Shown piece after piece: positions 1 to 7,219 of a stretch of 23,395 nucleotides of DNA; position 1 is the stretch's first letter, and every line of letters begins with the position of its first letter. The stretch is from Mucilaginibacter sp. UBA4741 (GTDB lineage Bacteria > Bacteroidota > Bacteroidia > Sphingobacteriales > Sphingobacteriaceae), in assembly GCA_002403905.1 (NCBI GenBank), contig DHIR01000105.1:1-23395 (forward strand). The letters run 5' to 3'. The translations under genes were made by a program, and so were the position numbers. The notes below the pieces were generated by a model. The model saw nothing but the letters and a program-made list of their open reading frames with translations, ran no database searches and was not told the origin of the DNA.

Positions 1-40
1 AACCTTTTTCTTTCGGACTTCCGGACTTTGCTGACGTCAT
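1..40 (-). CDS. leuS: Restarted C-terminal half of LeuRS (partial, cut by window edge)
   Basis: An ATG at 40-38 overlaps the TGA (39-37) of the upstream fused ORF as ATGA, and reads [13 protein letters not shown] to the window edge. A purine-rich, Shine-Dalgarno-like stretch (GAGGGGG) lies a few bases upstream and comes from the inverted repeat. The frame matters: removing the element and one copy of the GTCAGC duplication joins the upstream codons to this frame as [13 protein letters not shown]. So the ATG restarts the frame the intact gene would have used. The expected product is the KMSKS/anticodon-binding half of LeuRS, but only 13 codons are visible and no LeuRS motif is reached. All three frames are open from 36 to 1, so identity rests on the frame reconstruction. 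Confidence 0.45.
   Translation of the reverse strand, partial: MTSAKSGSPKEKG
30..35 (+). repeat. Candidate target-site duplication, left copy
   Basis: gctgac, identical to 578-583. The flanking bases differ on both sides, so the match is exactly 6 bp. The support is that collapsing the two copies restores an open leuS frame. Confidence 0.55.
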
Positions 41-2199
41 TTAGCCCCCTCTAAATCTCCCCCGGTTGGGGAGACTTGCCCGCCGCTCGGAACCCCTCGT
101 TCCGCGGCTAGGGAGACTTTTGATTCACCAGTGAAATGGGTTTTATCTCTTTCCGGCATCGACTCTATTTTTCTTATTATCGCTTCAAATACTTTTTGAG
201 GGTTTTGTAAAACATCATCATTTGTAAATCTTATCACCTCAAATCCAAAATGATTTAACACCTCGGTTCGTGCATCGTCGGCTTCTTTATTTAATTTATG
301 ATGATGGCCGTCTAACTCAACTACCAAGCCTTTTTCCAATGACACAAAATCTGCAATGTATTGGTCAATAGCATGCTGACGCCTAAATTTATGCCCTGTT
401 TGTTCTTTTCTTAGAAACTGCCATAATATATTTTCCGCTTCGGTCGGTTGGTTACGATTTGTGCGACTATAATCCTTTAATTGTTCATAATAAACCGAAT
501 CAGCGGTTTCCCGATAATTGCCGACCTCGTGCGGCGGCGAAGTCTCCCCTACCGGGGGAGATTTAGAGGGGGCTGGGGCTGACTGCTTGTAGCTCCATCC
601 CTCCGCCCTACCCAACGGCGGCTCGCCGCTTTCTGTTGGCAAATATTTATCTACTTCGGGCAATAAAAGGGGCAGGTCGCTTTCGCTTATCAAATGCGGC
701 AATCCGTCCTTAAAATATACCGGCACCGGCTCGCCCCAATAACGCTGACGGCCAAAAATGGCATCGCGCATCCTGAAATTTACTTTTGCTTTACCTAAAC
801 CTAAACTTTCCAGTTTGGCTATAATAGCCGCGGTTCCTTCTTTATAAGCTAATCCGTTGGCAAAGTCTGAGTTAATGTATTTACCTTCTTTTGTGGGGTC
901 AGCTTCGATTTCAATATTTTGTGTATCCAGTATCGGTACTATCGGCAGGTTAAAATGTTTAGCAAACAGATAATCCCGCTGATCGCCGCTTGGTACGGCC
1001 ATAACCGCGCCGGTACCATAACCAGCCAAAACGTAATCAGCAATCCATATTTGTACCTTCTCGCCGTTTAACGGGTTAATTACATAACTACCGGTAAAAG
1101 CACCCGATACCGTTTTAGCATCAGCCATTCTATCCAACTCTGATTTCTTTTTGGTTTGGACGATATAAGCGTCTATAGCTGCTTTTTGCTCAGGAGTGGT
1201 TAATTCTGCAACCAGTTCATGTTCCGGGGCTATCACCAAAAACGTAACACCAAATATCGTATCAACCCTGGTTGTAAAAACCTCAATGTAGTTTTGAGTT
1301 GTGGGTTTTGAGTTTTGAGTGTCTATCGGAAATTTAACCGATGCACCGGTACTCTTCCCTATCCAGTTGCGCTGCATTTCTTTAAGCGGTTCGGGCCAGT
1401 CTATTTTATCCAGACCTTGTAGTAGGCGCTCGGCATAAGCGGTAATACGCATGCTCCACTGCATCATTTTCTTTTGTTCAACAGGGTAGCCGCCACGCTC
1501 GCTAAAGCCGTCTTTAACTTCATCGTTAGCCAATACGGTACCTAAAGCCGGACACCAGTTTACGGTGCTTTCGCGCAGATAAGTCAGGCGATATTTTAAT
1601 AACTCTTTCTGCTGTTCATTAGCAGTTTTAGCTTTCCACTCATCGGCAGTAAAAGTTGAAACTTCTTCATCGCATACCGCATTAACACCTGCCGATCCTG
1701 TTTTTTCAAAATGCTCCACCAGTTTGGTGATAGATTGCGCTTTATCAGCATCTTTATTATACCAGCTGTTAAACAGCTGCATAAATATCCACTGGGTCCA
1801 TTTATAGTAATCGGGCGAGCTGGTGCGCACCTCTCGGCTCCAATCAAACGAAAAACCTATCTGATCTAACTGGCGGCGATAAGTGGCAATATTTGCTTCG
1901 GTTGTAACAGCAGGGTGCTGGCCGGTTTGTATAGCATATTGCTCGGCAGGCAAACCAAAGCTGTCATAACCCATGGGATGCAATACGTTAAAACCTTTTA
2001 GGCGTTTATAACGTGCAAAAATATCAGAAGCGATATAGCCCAGCGGATGGCCCACATGCAACCCCGCCCCTGATGGGTATGGAAACATATCCAGCACATA
2101 GTACTTGGGTTTGGTGGTTTTGTCTTCAGCTTTAAAAGTTTGGTTGTCTGCCCAAAACTGTTGCCACTTTTGCTCTATATCTTTAAATTGATAATCCAT
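37..2199 (-). CDS. leuS: Leucyl-tRNA synthetase N-terminal half fused in frame to a DUF559 nuclease domain (interrupted leuS)
   Basis: LeuRS is the cytoplasmic class Ia enzyme that charges tRNA-Leu. Residues 1-~538 are clearly LeuRS: class I signature HVGH at 48-51, CP1 editing domain about 225-425 with TTRVDTIFG (309-317) and [15 protein letters not shown] (395-409), then [11 protein letters not shown] (483-493) and [15 protein letters not shown] (521-535). The reading frame then enters a foreign stretch (about 541-720) with a DUF559/Vsr-like nuclease domain at about 562-683, and stops at TGA 39-37. The KMSKS loop, anticodon-binding domain and C-terminus, present in every complete LeuRS of about 900 residues or more, are absent from this chain. 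The start fits the family's usual N-terminus. A repeat-like insertion encoding part of [12 protein letters not shown] lies at about 293-304 in the editing domain. The gene is therefore either a pseudogene or the alpha chain of a split LeuRS; the sequence cannot decide which. Confidence 0.9.
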   Translation of the reverse strand: MDYQFKDIEQKWQQFWADNQTFKAEDKTTKPKYYVLDMFPYPSGAGLHVGHPLGYIASDIFARYKRLKGFNVLHPMGYDSFGLPAEQYAIQTGQHPAVTTEANIATYRRQLDQIGFSFDWSREVRTSSPDYYKWTQWIFMQLFNSWYNKDADKAQSITKLVEHFEKTGSAGVNAVCDEEVSTFTADEWKAKTANEQQKELLKYRLTYLRESTVNWCPALGTVLANDEVKDGFSERGGYPVEQKKMMQWSMRITAYAERLLQGLDKIDWPEPLKEMQRNWIGKSTGASVKFPIDTQNSKPTTQNYIEVFTTRVDTIFGVTFLVIAPEHELVAELTTPEQKAAIDAYIVQTKKKSELDRMADAKTVSGAFTGSYVINPLNGEKVQIWIADYVLAGYGTGAVMAVPSGDQRDYLFAKHFNLPIVPILDTQNIEIEADPTKEGKYINSDFANGLAYKEGTAAIIAKLESLGLGKAKVNFRMRDAIFGRQRYWGEPVPVYFKDGLPHLISESDLPLLLPEVDKYLPTESGEPPLGRAEGWSYKQSAPAPSKSPPVGETSPPHEVGNYRETADSVYYEQLKDYSRTNRNQPTEAENILWQFLRKEQTGHKFRRQHAIDQYIADFVSLEKGLVVELDGHHHKLNKEADDARTEVLNHFGFEVIRFTNDDVLQNPQKVFEAIIRKIESMPERDKTHFTGESKVSLAAERGVPSGGQVSPTGGDLEGAK
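43..77 (+). repeat. Left terminal inverted repeat of the DUF559 element
   Basis: A 35-nt repeat beginning AGCCCCCTCTAAATCTCC and ending GGGGAGACTT. It is the reverse complement of 540-574 except for one base (T at 67 versus A). It contains its own hairpin, CTCCCC/GGGGAG (57-62 with 68-73), like bacterial REP sequences. Read on minus it provides the GGAGATTTAGAGGGGGC tract just before the restart ATG. Confidence 0.9.
540..574 (-). repeat. Right terminal inverted repeat of the DUF559 element
   Basis: A 35-nt partner of 43-77 in inverted orientation. On the coding (minus) strand only the host leuS frame is open through it (peptide [16 protein letters not shown]). The other two frames carry TAA and TAG inside the repeat. 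It has the same internal hairpin CTCCCC/GGGGAG (544-549 with 555-560). Confidence 0.9.
578..583 (+). repeat. Candidate target-site duplication, right copy
   Basis: gctgac, identical to 30-35. It encodes part of KQSA in leuS on the minus strand. Confidence 0.55.
1291..1321 (-). repeat. Low-complexity repeat (GTTTTGAGT units) inside the leuS editing domain
   Basis: Three copies of gttttgagt occur here, two of them adjacent and one separated by a short gtggg-type spacer. On the coding strand they give the hydrophilic loop residues QNSKPTTQN. The loop sits between two conserved editing-domain strands, where length variation is tolerated. It looks like an in-frame invasion of the coding sequence by an intergenic-type repeat. 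Confidence 0.6.
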
Positions 2200-2298
2200 G
2201 AGTTTGTTATACGGTATTAATCCGCGAAATTAAGAAAATCTCTATTAGTTTAGTAGCTAATTATGTAAGTGTTAGGTTTTGACAATATCCATCCACTC

Positions 2299-2328
2299 TT
2301 TGATTTATAATATTAGGTAGTAAATTTT
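2299..2328 (+). promoter_or_regulatory. Possible Bacteroidetes-type promoter for the outer-membrane protein gene
   Basis: TTTG (2299-2302) and TAAATTTT (2321-2328; 7/8 to TAnnTTTG) are 18 nt apart, followed by an A-rich leader of about 48 nt up to ATG 2377. The arrangement fits the Bacteroidetes -33/-7 consensus, but the region is AT-rich and chance matches are likely. Confidence 0.3.
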
Positions 2329-2376
2329 AAAAAAAAAATTACCTTAGCAAACCAAAAAACCTATAAAACTTCAATT

Positions 2377-2991
2377 ATGAAAAAAATCTTTACTACACTT
2401 TTTGTTGTGTTGGGCATCTACTCAATGGCGCACGCGCAAACTAAAGGTCAAAACGAATTTGGCTTTAACCTGGGCATAAACAGTACTTATGTGAGCTCAA
2501 GTGCCCAATTGGGCACCGCTACAGGGCTTCTTTGGGGCTTTACTGCTGCAGTATCTGCCGAGCATTATTTATCAAATGATTGGGGCATTAAAGCCAAAGT
2601 TATTTATGACTCAAAAGGATGGAGTGATGGTTATATACAGGATAATACAAAAACCGTTACAGGTGTTTCTTACAGCCTAAATTATATTACTATACCTATT
2701 ACAGCTAACTGGCACTTTGGGAGGGAGAAAAACTGGTACGCAAATGCCGGCCCTTATGTAGGCTTCTTATTAAATGCAACTGATAATTACACTAATTCTG
2801 ACTTAAAAAGCAGGTTTAATAGTACAGATGGGGGCCTCGATTTGGGGCTTGGTATAAAATTTCCGGTTACTAAAAATATAAAAGCATTTTTTGAATATGA
2901 TGGCCAACTCGGCTTTGCAAACGTTTTAGCAAACAGTTCAGCTGGTGCCGTAATGGAAAAAGCAAGTTTTAGCGTAGGCCTTAAATTTTAA
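2377..2991 (+). CDS. Outer-membrane beta-barrel protein (porin/PorT-like family)
   Basis: A 204-residue protein with a clear signal peptide (MKKIFTTLFVVLGIYSMAHA, likely cut before Q21). It is followed by alternating hydrophobic/polar strands typical of small 8-10-strand outer-membrane barrels: FGFNLGINSTYV, WGIKAKVIYDS, SLNYITIPITANWHFG, YANAGPYVGFLLNA, LDLGLGIKFPV and the terminal ASFSVGLKF ending in F. The C-terminal aromatic residue is the usual barrel-assembly signal. The pattern ITIPITANW...YANAGPYVGFLL is characteristic of the Bacteroidetes 'porin family/outer membrane beta-barrel' proteins. The specific ligand or role is unknown. It is a monocistronic gene with its own leader and terminator, divergent from leuS. 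Confidence 0.85.
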   Translation: MKKIFTTLFVVLGIYSMAHAQTKGQNEFGFNLGINSTYVSSSAQLGTATGLLWGFTAAVSAEHYLSNDWGIKAKVIYDSKGWSDGYIQDNTKTVTGVSYSLNYITIPITANWHFGREKNWYANAGPYVGFLLNATDNYTNSDLKSRFNSTDGGLDLGLGIKFPVTKNIKAFFEYDGQLGFANVLANSSAGAVMEKASFSVGLKF

Positions 2992-3005
2992 TTACACCTC
3001 AAAAT

Positions 3006-3038
3006 AGATTTACGAAGTTTTTACAACTTCGTAAATCT
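3006..3038. terminator. Bidirectional hairpin terminator between convergent genes
   Basis: A perfect 14-bp stem, AGATTTACGAAGTT / AACTTCGTAAATCT, with the 5-nt loop TTTAC. It sits between the plus-strand barrel gene (ends 2991) and the minus-strand TPR gene (ends 3042), so it can serve both. It lacks a long T-run. Confidence 0.75.
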
Positions 3039-3041
3039 TAA

Positions 3042-3623
3042 TTACTCGCTTAATATATCCAAACATTTCTTACTTAACTCCTTCAGCCTTGCATTTAATG
3101 ATCGCAGGCCGACATCGTCATGGATATTGGTATAGAGCGTTTTAATAGTTGCCAATGTTTCATCGCTGGGGTCGCAGGCCTGGGCTTTTTCTAAGTGTGG
3201 CAGCGCTTTTAGTACGGCTGCTTTATAGGCTGCACCAGTTTCTTTATCATCTGGTGATGACTGTAGTTTAGTATGTAAGGCATCAGCAGGTTTTAAATAT
3301 AAGTAACCTAACGCACGATGCGCTACATAATAATCGGGCCGGGCTGTGGCAACCTTTTCGTATAAGGGAATCGCTTCTACAGATTGCTCATCATCTTCAT
3401 ATAATTTTGCAATGCCATTATAAAACATCACCTGGCTTTTGGCAGGCAGCTTATCAACATTGGGTAATATGTTCTCGCCTATCTGTAACGCTTTTGTAGC
3501 ATCACCCTCAAACCGTTTCAAGTTAAAATCAAGGTATAGATTGTAAACATCATCGGCAGTTTGGGCCTTTACCAGGCTGCTAATGCAAAGGATGATGAGT
3601 ATGAGGAATGTTTTTTTAGGCAT
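3042..3623 (-). CDS. Exported TPR-repeat protein
   Basis: A 193-residue protein with a signal peptide (MPKKTFLILIILCISSLVKA, cut before Q21), then helix-turn-helix repeats of tetratricopeptide type: DATKALQIGENILPNVDKLP, QSVEAIPLYEKVATARPDYY (repeat ending in the typical P), and LPHLEKAQACDPSDETLATI. It is probably periplasmic or envelope-associated, acting as a protein-binding scaffold; no enzyme motif is visible. Its ATG (3621-3623) lies inside the end of the MNT gene (stop 3616-3618), an 8-nt overlap that implies translational coupling. Whether it belongs functionally to the HEPN-MNT pair or only shares its transcript is unclear. Confidence 0.8.
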   Translation of the reverse strand: MPKKTFLILIILCISSLVKAQTADDVYNLYLDFNLKRFEGDATKALQIGENILPNVDKLPAKSQVMFYNGIAKLYEDDEQSVEAIPLYEKVATARPDYYVAHRALGYLYLKPADALHTKLQSSPDDKETGAAYKAAVLKALPHLEKAQACDPSDETLATIKTLYTNIHDDVGLRSLNARLKELSKKCLDILSE

Positions 3624-3942
3624 CTTTAATTACCATTCTATTTATATCCCATAAAGTTTGCCCAACCCGATCAATATGATCTAACAATTCCGGATTTACT
3701 ATATGATTATAAATAGAAAGGTCGAATTTATAAGGTAATAATAGATCATCTAACTTCAATGTGACACGATTTAATAACTGTAGATTAATATCATTTCCTT
3801 TTAAAACTATATCAATATCTGATGATGCCTTAAAGTTCCCCTTTACTCTTGAACCATAAATTACAGCCTTTTCAATTGCAGGATATTGCCCAAATATGTG
3901 ATTGATTTTGAAGACGATATTTTCAGCTAATCCGAATTGCAT
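3616..3942 (-). CDS. MNT-type nucleotidyltransferase antitoxin (MntA-like)
   Basis: A 108-residue minimal nucleotidyltransferase. The Pol-beta signature GSx10DxD is exact: G30-S31, ten residues, D42-I-D44 in YGSRVKGNFKASSDIDIVLKG. A third candidate metal-binding aspartate is D74 (KFDLSIY). MntA proteins of this family neutralise the partner HEPN toxin by adding AMP to a tyrosine in its RX4HXY motif; that motif is intact in the gene immediately upstream (2-nt gap). The order HEPN then MNT on one transcript is one of the standard arrangements for this module. Confidence 0.88.
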   Translation of the reverse strand: MQFGLAENIVFKINHIFGQYPAIEKAVIYGSRVKGNFKASSDIDIVLKGNDINLQLLNRVTLKLDDLLLPYKFDLSIYNHIVNPELLDHIDRVGQTLWDINRMVIKDA

Positions 3943-3944
3943 GA

Positions 3945-4373
3945 TTATATAAGTTTACCTTGATTTCCAGATCTTAAAGTTTCAAGTTTAGCTTCAAGCG
4001 TTTTAAAAAGATTAAAATAAGTATTAACAACCGCGCTGGCAATCTGATCAGCCGTATCTTCATTATAAGAATGCGAGGTTAAATTTCTACTCACTAGCAT
4101 ATCCATCCATTCTTCACCGTTACTGATCAAGTTTATTTTGAAAGCTTCTCTTATCGTATCTCTTGAACCCGCTACATCTAAAATTCCCTGATAATCCAAA
4201 TAGTCCTTCATGGTATTCCATGCCAATTCGTAAGTATATTCAAATGCTTTTATCAGTCCTTGTTCCTCTAATTCAGACAATTCTCCTTTCAAAATAAATT
4301 TTTCCAATTGAGCTAAAGCTTTGCGATAGTTTGCAAATCGTTGTTGCCAGCGAACATCTTCTTTAGAAGCCAT
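3945..4373 (-). CDS. HEPN-domain toxin, HI0074/HepT family
   Basis: A 142-residue all-helical protein of the 'nucleotidyltransferase substrate binding' (HI0074) family. It opens RWQQRFANYRKALAQLEKF and carries AFEYTYELAWNTMKDYL. The ribonuclease motif RX4HXY is complete: R96-NLTS-H101-S-Y103. HEPN toxins cleave RNA with the R/H pair, and the tyrosine is the AMPylation target of MntA. It is first in the HEPN-MNT-TPR operon. A perfect -7 element (4395-4402) lies about 20 nt upstream. The alternative view, a house-keeping nucleotide-transfer pair, is the older annotation of this family. Confidence 0.88.
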   Translation of the reverse strand: MASKEDVRWQQRFANYRKALAQLEKFILKGELSELEEQGLIKAFEYTYELAWNTMKDYLDYQGILDVAGSRDTIREAFKINLISNGEEWMDMLVSRNLTSHSYNEDTADQIASAVVNTYFNLFKTLEAKLETLRSGNQGKLI

Positions 4374-4394
4374 ATATTAATATTAAAGTTAAAA

Positions 4395-4402
4395 CAAAGA
4401 TA
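4395..4402 (-). promoter_or_regulatory. -7 element for the HEPN-MNT operon
   Basis: On minus it reads TATCTTTG, an exact TAnnTTTG match, 21 nt before the HEPN start codon. It predicts a leader of about 15 nt. No convincing -33 TTTG was found at the usual distance. Confidence 0.5.
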
Positions 4403-4480
4403 ATTAACAATTCTTGTCTTTTAACTATACCAAAAATTCCACTTTTCTCAAATCCCCTTCCCAAATTCCACGCAAAAAAC

Positions 4481-4488
4481 TATCTTTG
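4481..4488 (+). promoter_or_regulatory. -7 element immediately upstream of guaA start
   Basis: TATCTTTG, an exact TAnnTTTG match, ends only 3 nt before ATG 4492. If it is functional, transcription would begin at or within the start codon, giving a leaderless or nearly leaderless mRNA. It also argues against the longer N-terminus beginning at 4414. Confidence 0.5.
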
Positions 4489-4491
4489 CCC

Positions 4492-6021
4492 ATGCAAGAA
4501 AAAATCCTCATTCTTGACTTCGGCTCGCAGTTTACCCAATTAATAGCGCGCCGGGTTAGGGAACTCAACATTTACTGCGAGATCCACCCATTTAATAAAA
4601 TCCCAGAAATTGACAGCACTGTAAAAGGAGTGATCTTATCGGGCAGCCCGTATTCGGTTCGCCAGGAAGATGCCCTGCATGTTGATTTTATGAAATTTCA
4701 TGGCAAGCTGCCTTTATTAGGCGTTTGTTATGGCGCGCAATATTTAGCGCATTTTAACGGTGGCGAGGTATTACCATCAAGCACACGCGAGTATGGCCGG
4801 GCCAATTTGCAATATATAAATGCAGCAAACCCGTTGTTTAAAGATGTACCTGTAGGTTCGCAAGTTTGGATGTCGCATGGCGATACCATTGCTACGCTGG
4901 CCAGTAATTTCGAGATAATTGCCAGTACAGACAGTGTAAAAGTTGCTGCCTACCAAATAACAGGCACGCAAACTTATGGCATACAGTTCCACCCGGAAGT
5001 TACCCATAGTTTAGATGGTAAGCAATTGCTGCAAAACTTTTTGGTTGATATATGCGGCTGCACACAAGACTGGACAGCCGACTCGTTCGTTGAAACTACC
5101 ATAGCAGCGCTTAAAGAAAAACTAGGCAATGATAAAGTAGTATTAGGTTTATCGGGCGGTGTTGATTCGTCTGTAGCGGCAGTATTGTTGCACCATGCTA
5201 TCGGCAAAAACCTGCATTGCATATTTGTTGATAATGGCTTACTGCGTAAAGACGAATATCAATCGGTATTGGATTCATACCAGCACATGGGCCTGAATAT
5301 AAAAGGCATTGATGCTAAACAGCGTTTTTATGATGCCCTGACGGGTTTGTCAGAACCTGAAGCAAAACGCAAGGCCATTGGCCGGGTGTTCATCGAAGTA
5401 TTTGATGATGCCGCGCACGAGGTGCAGGACGTTAAATGGTTAGGACAAGGCACTATCTATCCCGACGTTATTGAGTCTGTATCTGTAAAAGGGCCATCGG
5501 CAACTATTAAATCGCACCATAACGTAGGCGGCTTGCCTGACTTTATGAAACTGAAAGTTATTGAGCCTTTAAATACTTTGTTTAAGGATGAAGTACGCCG
5601 TGTTGGTAAAGCTTTAGGTATTGATCAAAATATTTTAGGCCGTCACCCTTTTCCGGGTCCGGGTCTGGCAATCAGGATATTAGGCGAGGTTACGCCCGAA
5701 AAAGTTGCTATATTACAAGAGGCCGATGCTATTTATATCAACAATTTGCGCAGTGCAGGTGTTTATGATAAAGTTTGGCAGGCCGGCACCATATTTTTAC
5801 CGGTGCAATCGGTTGGTGTTATGGGCGATGAGCGTACTTACGAGAATGTGGTTTGCTTACGCGCAGTTGAATCTGTAGACGGGATGACGGCAGATTGGTG
5901 CCATTTACCTTATGATTTGCTGGCTAAAATATCAAACGAGATCATTAACAATGTAAAAGGGATTAACCGGGTAGTATATGATATCAGTTCGAAACCGCCT
6001 GCCACAATTGAGTGGGAATAA
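4492..6021 (+). CDS. guaA: GMP synthase (glutamine-hydrolysing)
   Basis: Makes GMP from XMP, glutamine and ATP in the last step of guanine nucleotide synthesis; cytoplasmic. The 509-residue chain has both halves. The class I glutamine amidotransferase has nucleophile C79 in GVCYGAQ and H167/E169 in QFHPE. The ATP-pyrophosphatase has the P-loop SGGVDSS at 221-227. The C-terminal dimerisation/XMP-binding domain ends in the family-typical [10 protein letters not shown]. The frame is open upstream to 4414, but the extra 26 residues are not family-like; ATG 4492 gives the standard start [13 protein letters not shown]. The 3' end overlaps the next gene's candidate start by 44 nt. Confidence 0.97.
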   Translation: MQEKILILDFGSQFTQLIARRVRELNIYCEIHPFNKIPEIDSTVKGVILSGSPYSVRQEDALHVDFMKFHGKLPLLGVCYGAQYLAHFNGGEVLPSSTREYGRANLQYINAANPLFKDVPVGSQVWMSHGDTIATLASNFEIIASTDSVKVAAYQITGTQTYGIQFHPEVTHSLDGKQLLQNFLVDICGCTQDWTADSFVETTIAALKEKLGNDKVVLGLSGGVDSSVAAVLLHHAIGKNLHCIFVDNGLLRKDEYQSVLDSYQHMGLNIKGIDAKQRFYDALTGLSEPEAKRKAIGRVFIEVFDDAAHEVQDVKWLGQGTIYPDVIESVSVKGPSATIKSHHNVGGLPDFMKLKVIEPLNTLFKDEVRRVGKALGIDQNILGRHPFPGPGLAIRILGEVTPEKVAILQEADAIYINNLRSAGVYDKVWQAGTIFLPVQSVGVMGDERTYENVVCLRAVESVDGMTADWCHLPYDLLAKISNEIINNVKGINRVVYDISSKPPATIEWE

Positions 6022-7219
6022 GCGGTTAATATTTTTAGGGATAGCCATTTTAGTGGCCGCCTGCTCGCCTAAAGTGCGTCCGGTGGTTGTGGCCCCCGTA
6101 AAACCCGAATCTGAAAAATCCATTGTTAAAGTTGAACCGCCAAAGCCGGCACCACCAAGGCAATCAACCATTGCTATGCTGCTGCCGTTTACGCTTGACC
6201 ATTTAAGCTCCGGCTATACCGATGTAAGTTTAAAGCAGGCTAACATAGCTTTGGATTATTACCAGGGTTTTAAGCTGGCGCTTGATTCGCTTACCGCACT
6301 TGGTTATAATTATAAACTACAGGTATATGATACCAAAGGATTAGCCTCGCAGGCGCATGCCTTTGCTTACAACCCGCAAGTCCGCGCCAGCGATCTGATA
6401 GTTGGCCCTATCTTCCCGGACGATCTGAAAGCATTTACCGGCGTATTGGCCGGCTCACGCAAGCCTATAGTTTCTCCCCTATCACCAGCCGCACCAGCTA
6501 CTATTGCCAGTCAAAATTTGATTACTGTTATCCCACCATTAGAATATCATGCATGGATTACTGCCAAATACATACATACCCGTTTAAATCCGCAGAAAAT
6601 ATTTATTCTTAAATCTGGTTATTCAGAAGATAACGACTATATCGTTCCGTTTAAAAACACCATGGATAGTTTAAGCAAGGGCCGCACTACAATTATACAA
6701 ACGGTTATTGTGAGAGGGAAATTAACCGCGTTAGTGCCGCAACTATCTGCTAGTAGCCCTAACATTTTTTTAATTTCATCAACCAACCAGGCATTTTTAA
6801 CGGTTACTATGCATTCGTTAGATTCGCTGACCCGAAAGTACCCGGTTATATTGTTTGGTCATCCCAGTTGGGAAAAATTCAGCTTTTTACATGCTGATAT
6901 CTTACAACGGTTAAGAACACATATTACATCAACCGACCAAATTGATTATAAAGCCGCCGCGACTATAGACTTTCTGCACAGTTACCGTAAAGCCTTCCAT
7001 ATTGAGCCAAGCGAATATGCCATAAAAGGTTTTGATGAGGGACTTTATTTTGGTAAATTACTGGGCGCTAATAAAGGGGAAGTGAAAAACTTAACTGATA
7101 ATGATTTTAAGGGTTTACATAACAACTTCCACTTTATAAAAAAAGCGGGAGTTGGCTATATTAATACCCATGTAAATATGATGGATTACCGTTATTACGA
7201 ATTGAGGAAGGTAGAATGA
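5978..7219 (+). CDS. Lipoprotein with a type-1 periplasmic-binding-protein fold
   Basis: A 413-residue protein. A hydrophobic signal ends in the lipobox LVAAC with C29, followed by a Pro/Lys-rich linker (about 31-61) and a periplasmic-binding-like domain starting [12 protein letters not shown]. Typical family elements are [42 protein letters not shown] and [12 protein letters not shown]. It resembles the receptor-family ligand-binding or LppC-like proteins, so it may sense or bind an envelope ligand rather than feed an ABC transporter; no permease or ATPase genes are near. The start is uncertain. ATG 5978 lies 44 nt inside guaA; TTG 6008 would give a more standard 18-residue lipoprotein signal. 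The 3' end overlaps the next gene as ATGA. Confidence 0.75.
   Translation: MISVRNRLPQLSGNKRLIFLGIAILVAACSPKVRPVVVAPVKPESEKSIVKVEPPKPAPPRQSTIAMLLPFTLDHLSSGYTDVSLKQANIALDYYQGFKLALDSLTALGYNYKLQVYDTKGLASQAHAFAYNPQVRASDLIVGPIFPDDLKAFTGVLAGSRKPIVSPLSPAAPATIASQNLITVIPPLEYHAWITAKYIHTRLNPQKIFILKSGYSEDNDYIVPFKNTMDSLSKGRTTIIQTVIVRGKLTALVPQLSASSPNIFLISSTNQAFLTVTMHSLDSLTRKYPVILFGHPSWEKFSFLHADILQRLRTHITSTDQIDYKAAATIDFLHSYRKAFHIEPSEYAIKGFDEGLYFGKLLGANKGEVKNLTDNDFKGLHNNFHFIKKAGVGYINTHVNMMDYRYYELRKVE

Larger units (their letters stand above)
36..577 (-). mobile_element. DUF559 cassette with hairpin-forming terminal inverted repeats, inserted in leuS
   Basis: The unit is bounded by 35-bp inverted repeats (43-77 and 540-574, 34/35 matching) and flanked by an exact 6-bp direct repeat gctgac (30-35 and 578-583), which fits a target-site duplication. 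Taking the duplication as the boundary gives an element of 542 bp. Its only coding content is a PD-(D/E)XK-type DUF559 domain, read on minus at about 516-151. It includes [11 protein letters not shown], then YIADF (D617 in the fused protein), then VVELDGHHH (E628, D630), which matches the D...ExD/K core of this fold. There is no internal ATG before the domain, so it is read only as a fusion or from an unrecognised start. There is no transposase. Removing 548 bp (element plus one repeat) restores an uninterrupted leuS frame. Confidence 0.7.

Noticed and set aside
1..600. Programmed ribosomal frameshift as the way to join the LeuRS halves
   Set aside because: No slippery heptamer with a downstream structure was recognised near 37-60, and the ATGA restart explains the frame change more simply. 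It is not excluded.
1596..1847. Minus-strand ORF in another frame within leuS
   Set aside because: Overlaps conserved LeuRS catalytic and editing regions in a different frame; no motif.
4414..4491. Longer N-terminus for guaA
   Set aside because: The extra 26 residues are unlike the family and include a promoter-like TATCTTTG; ATG 4492 gives the conserved start.
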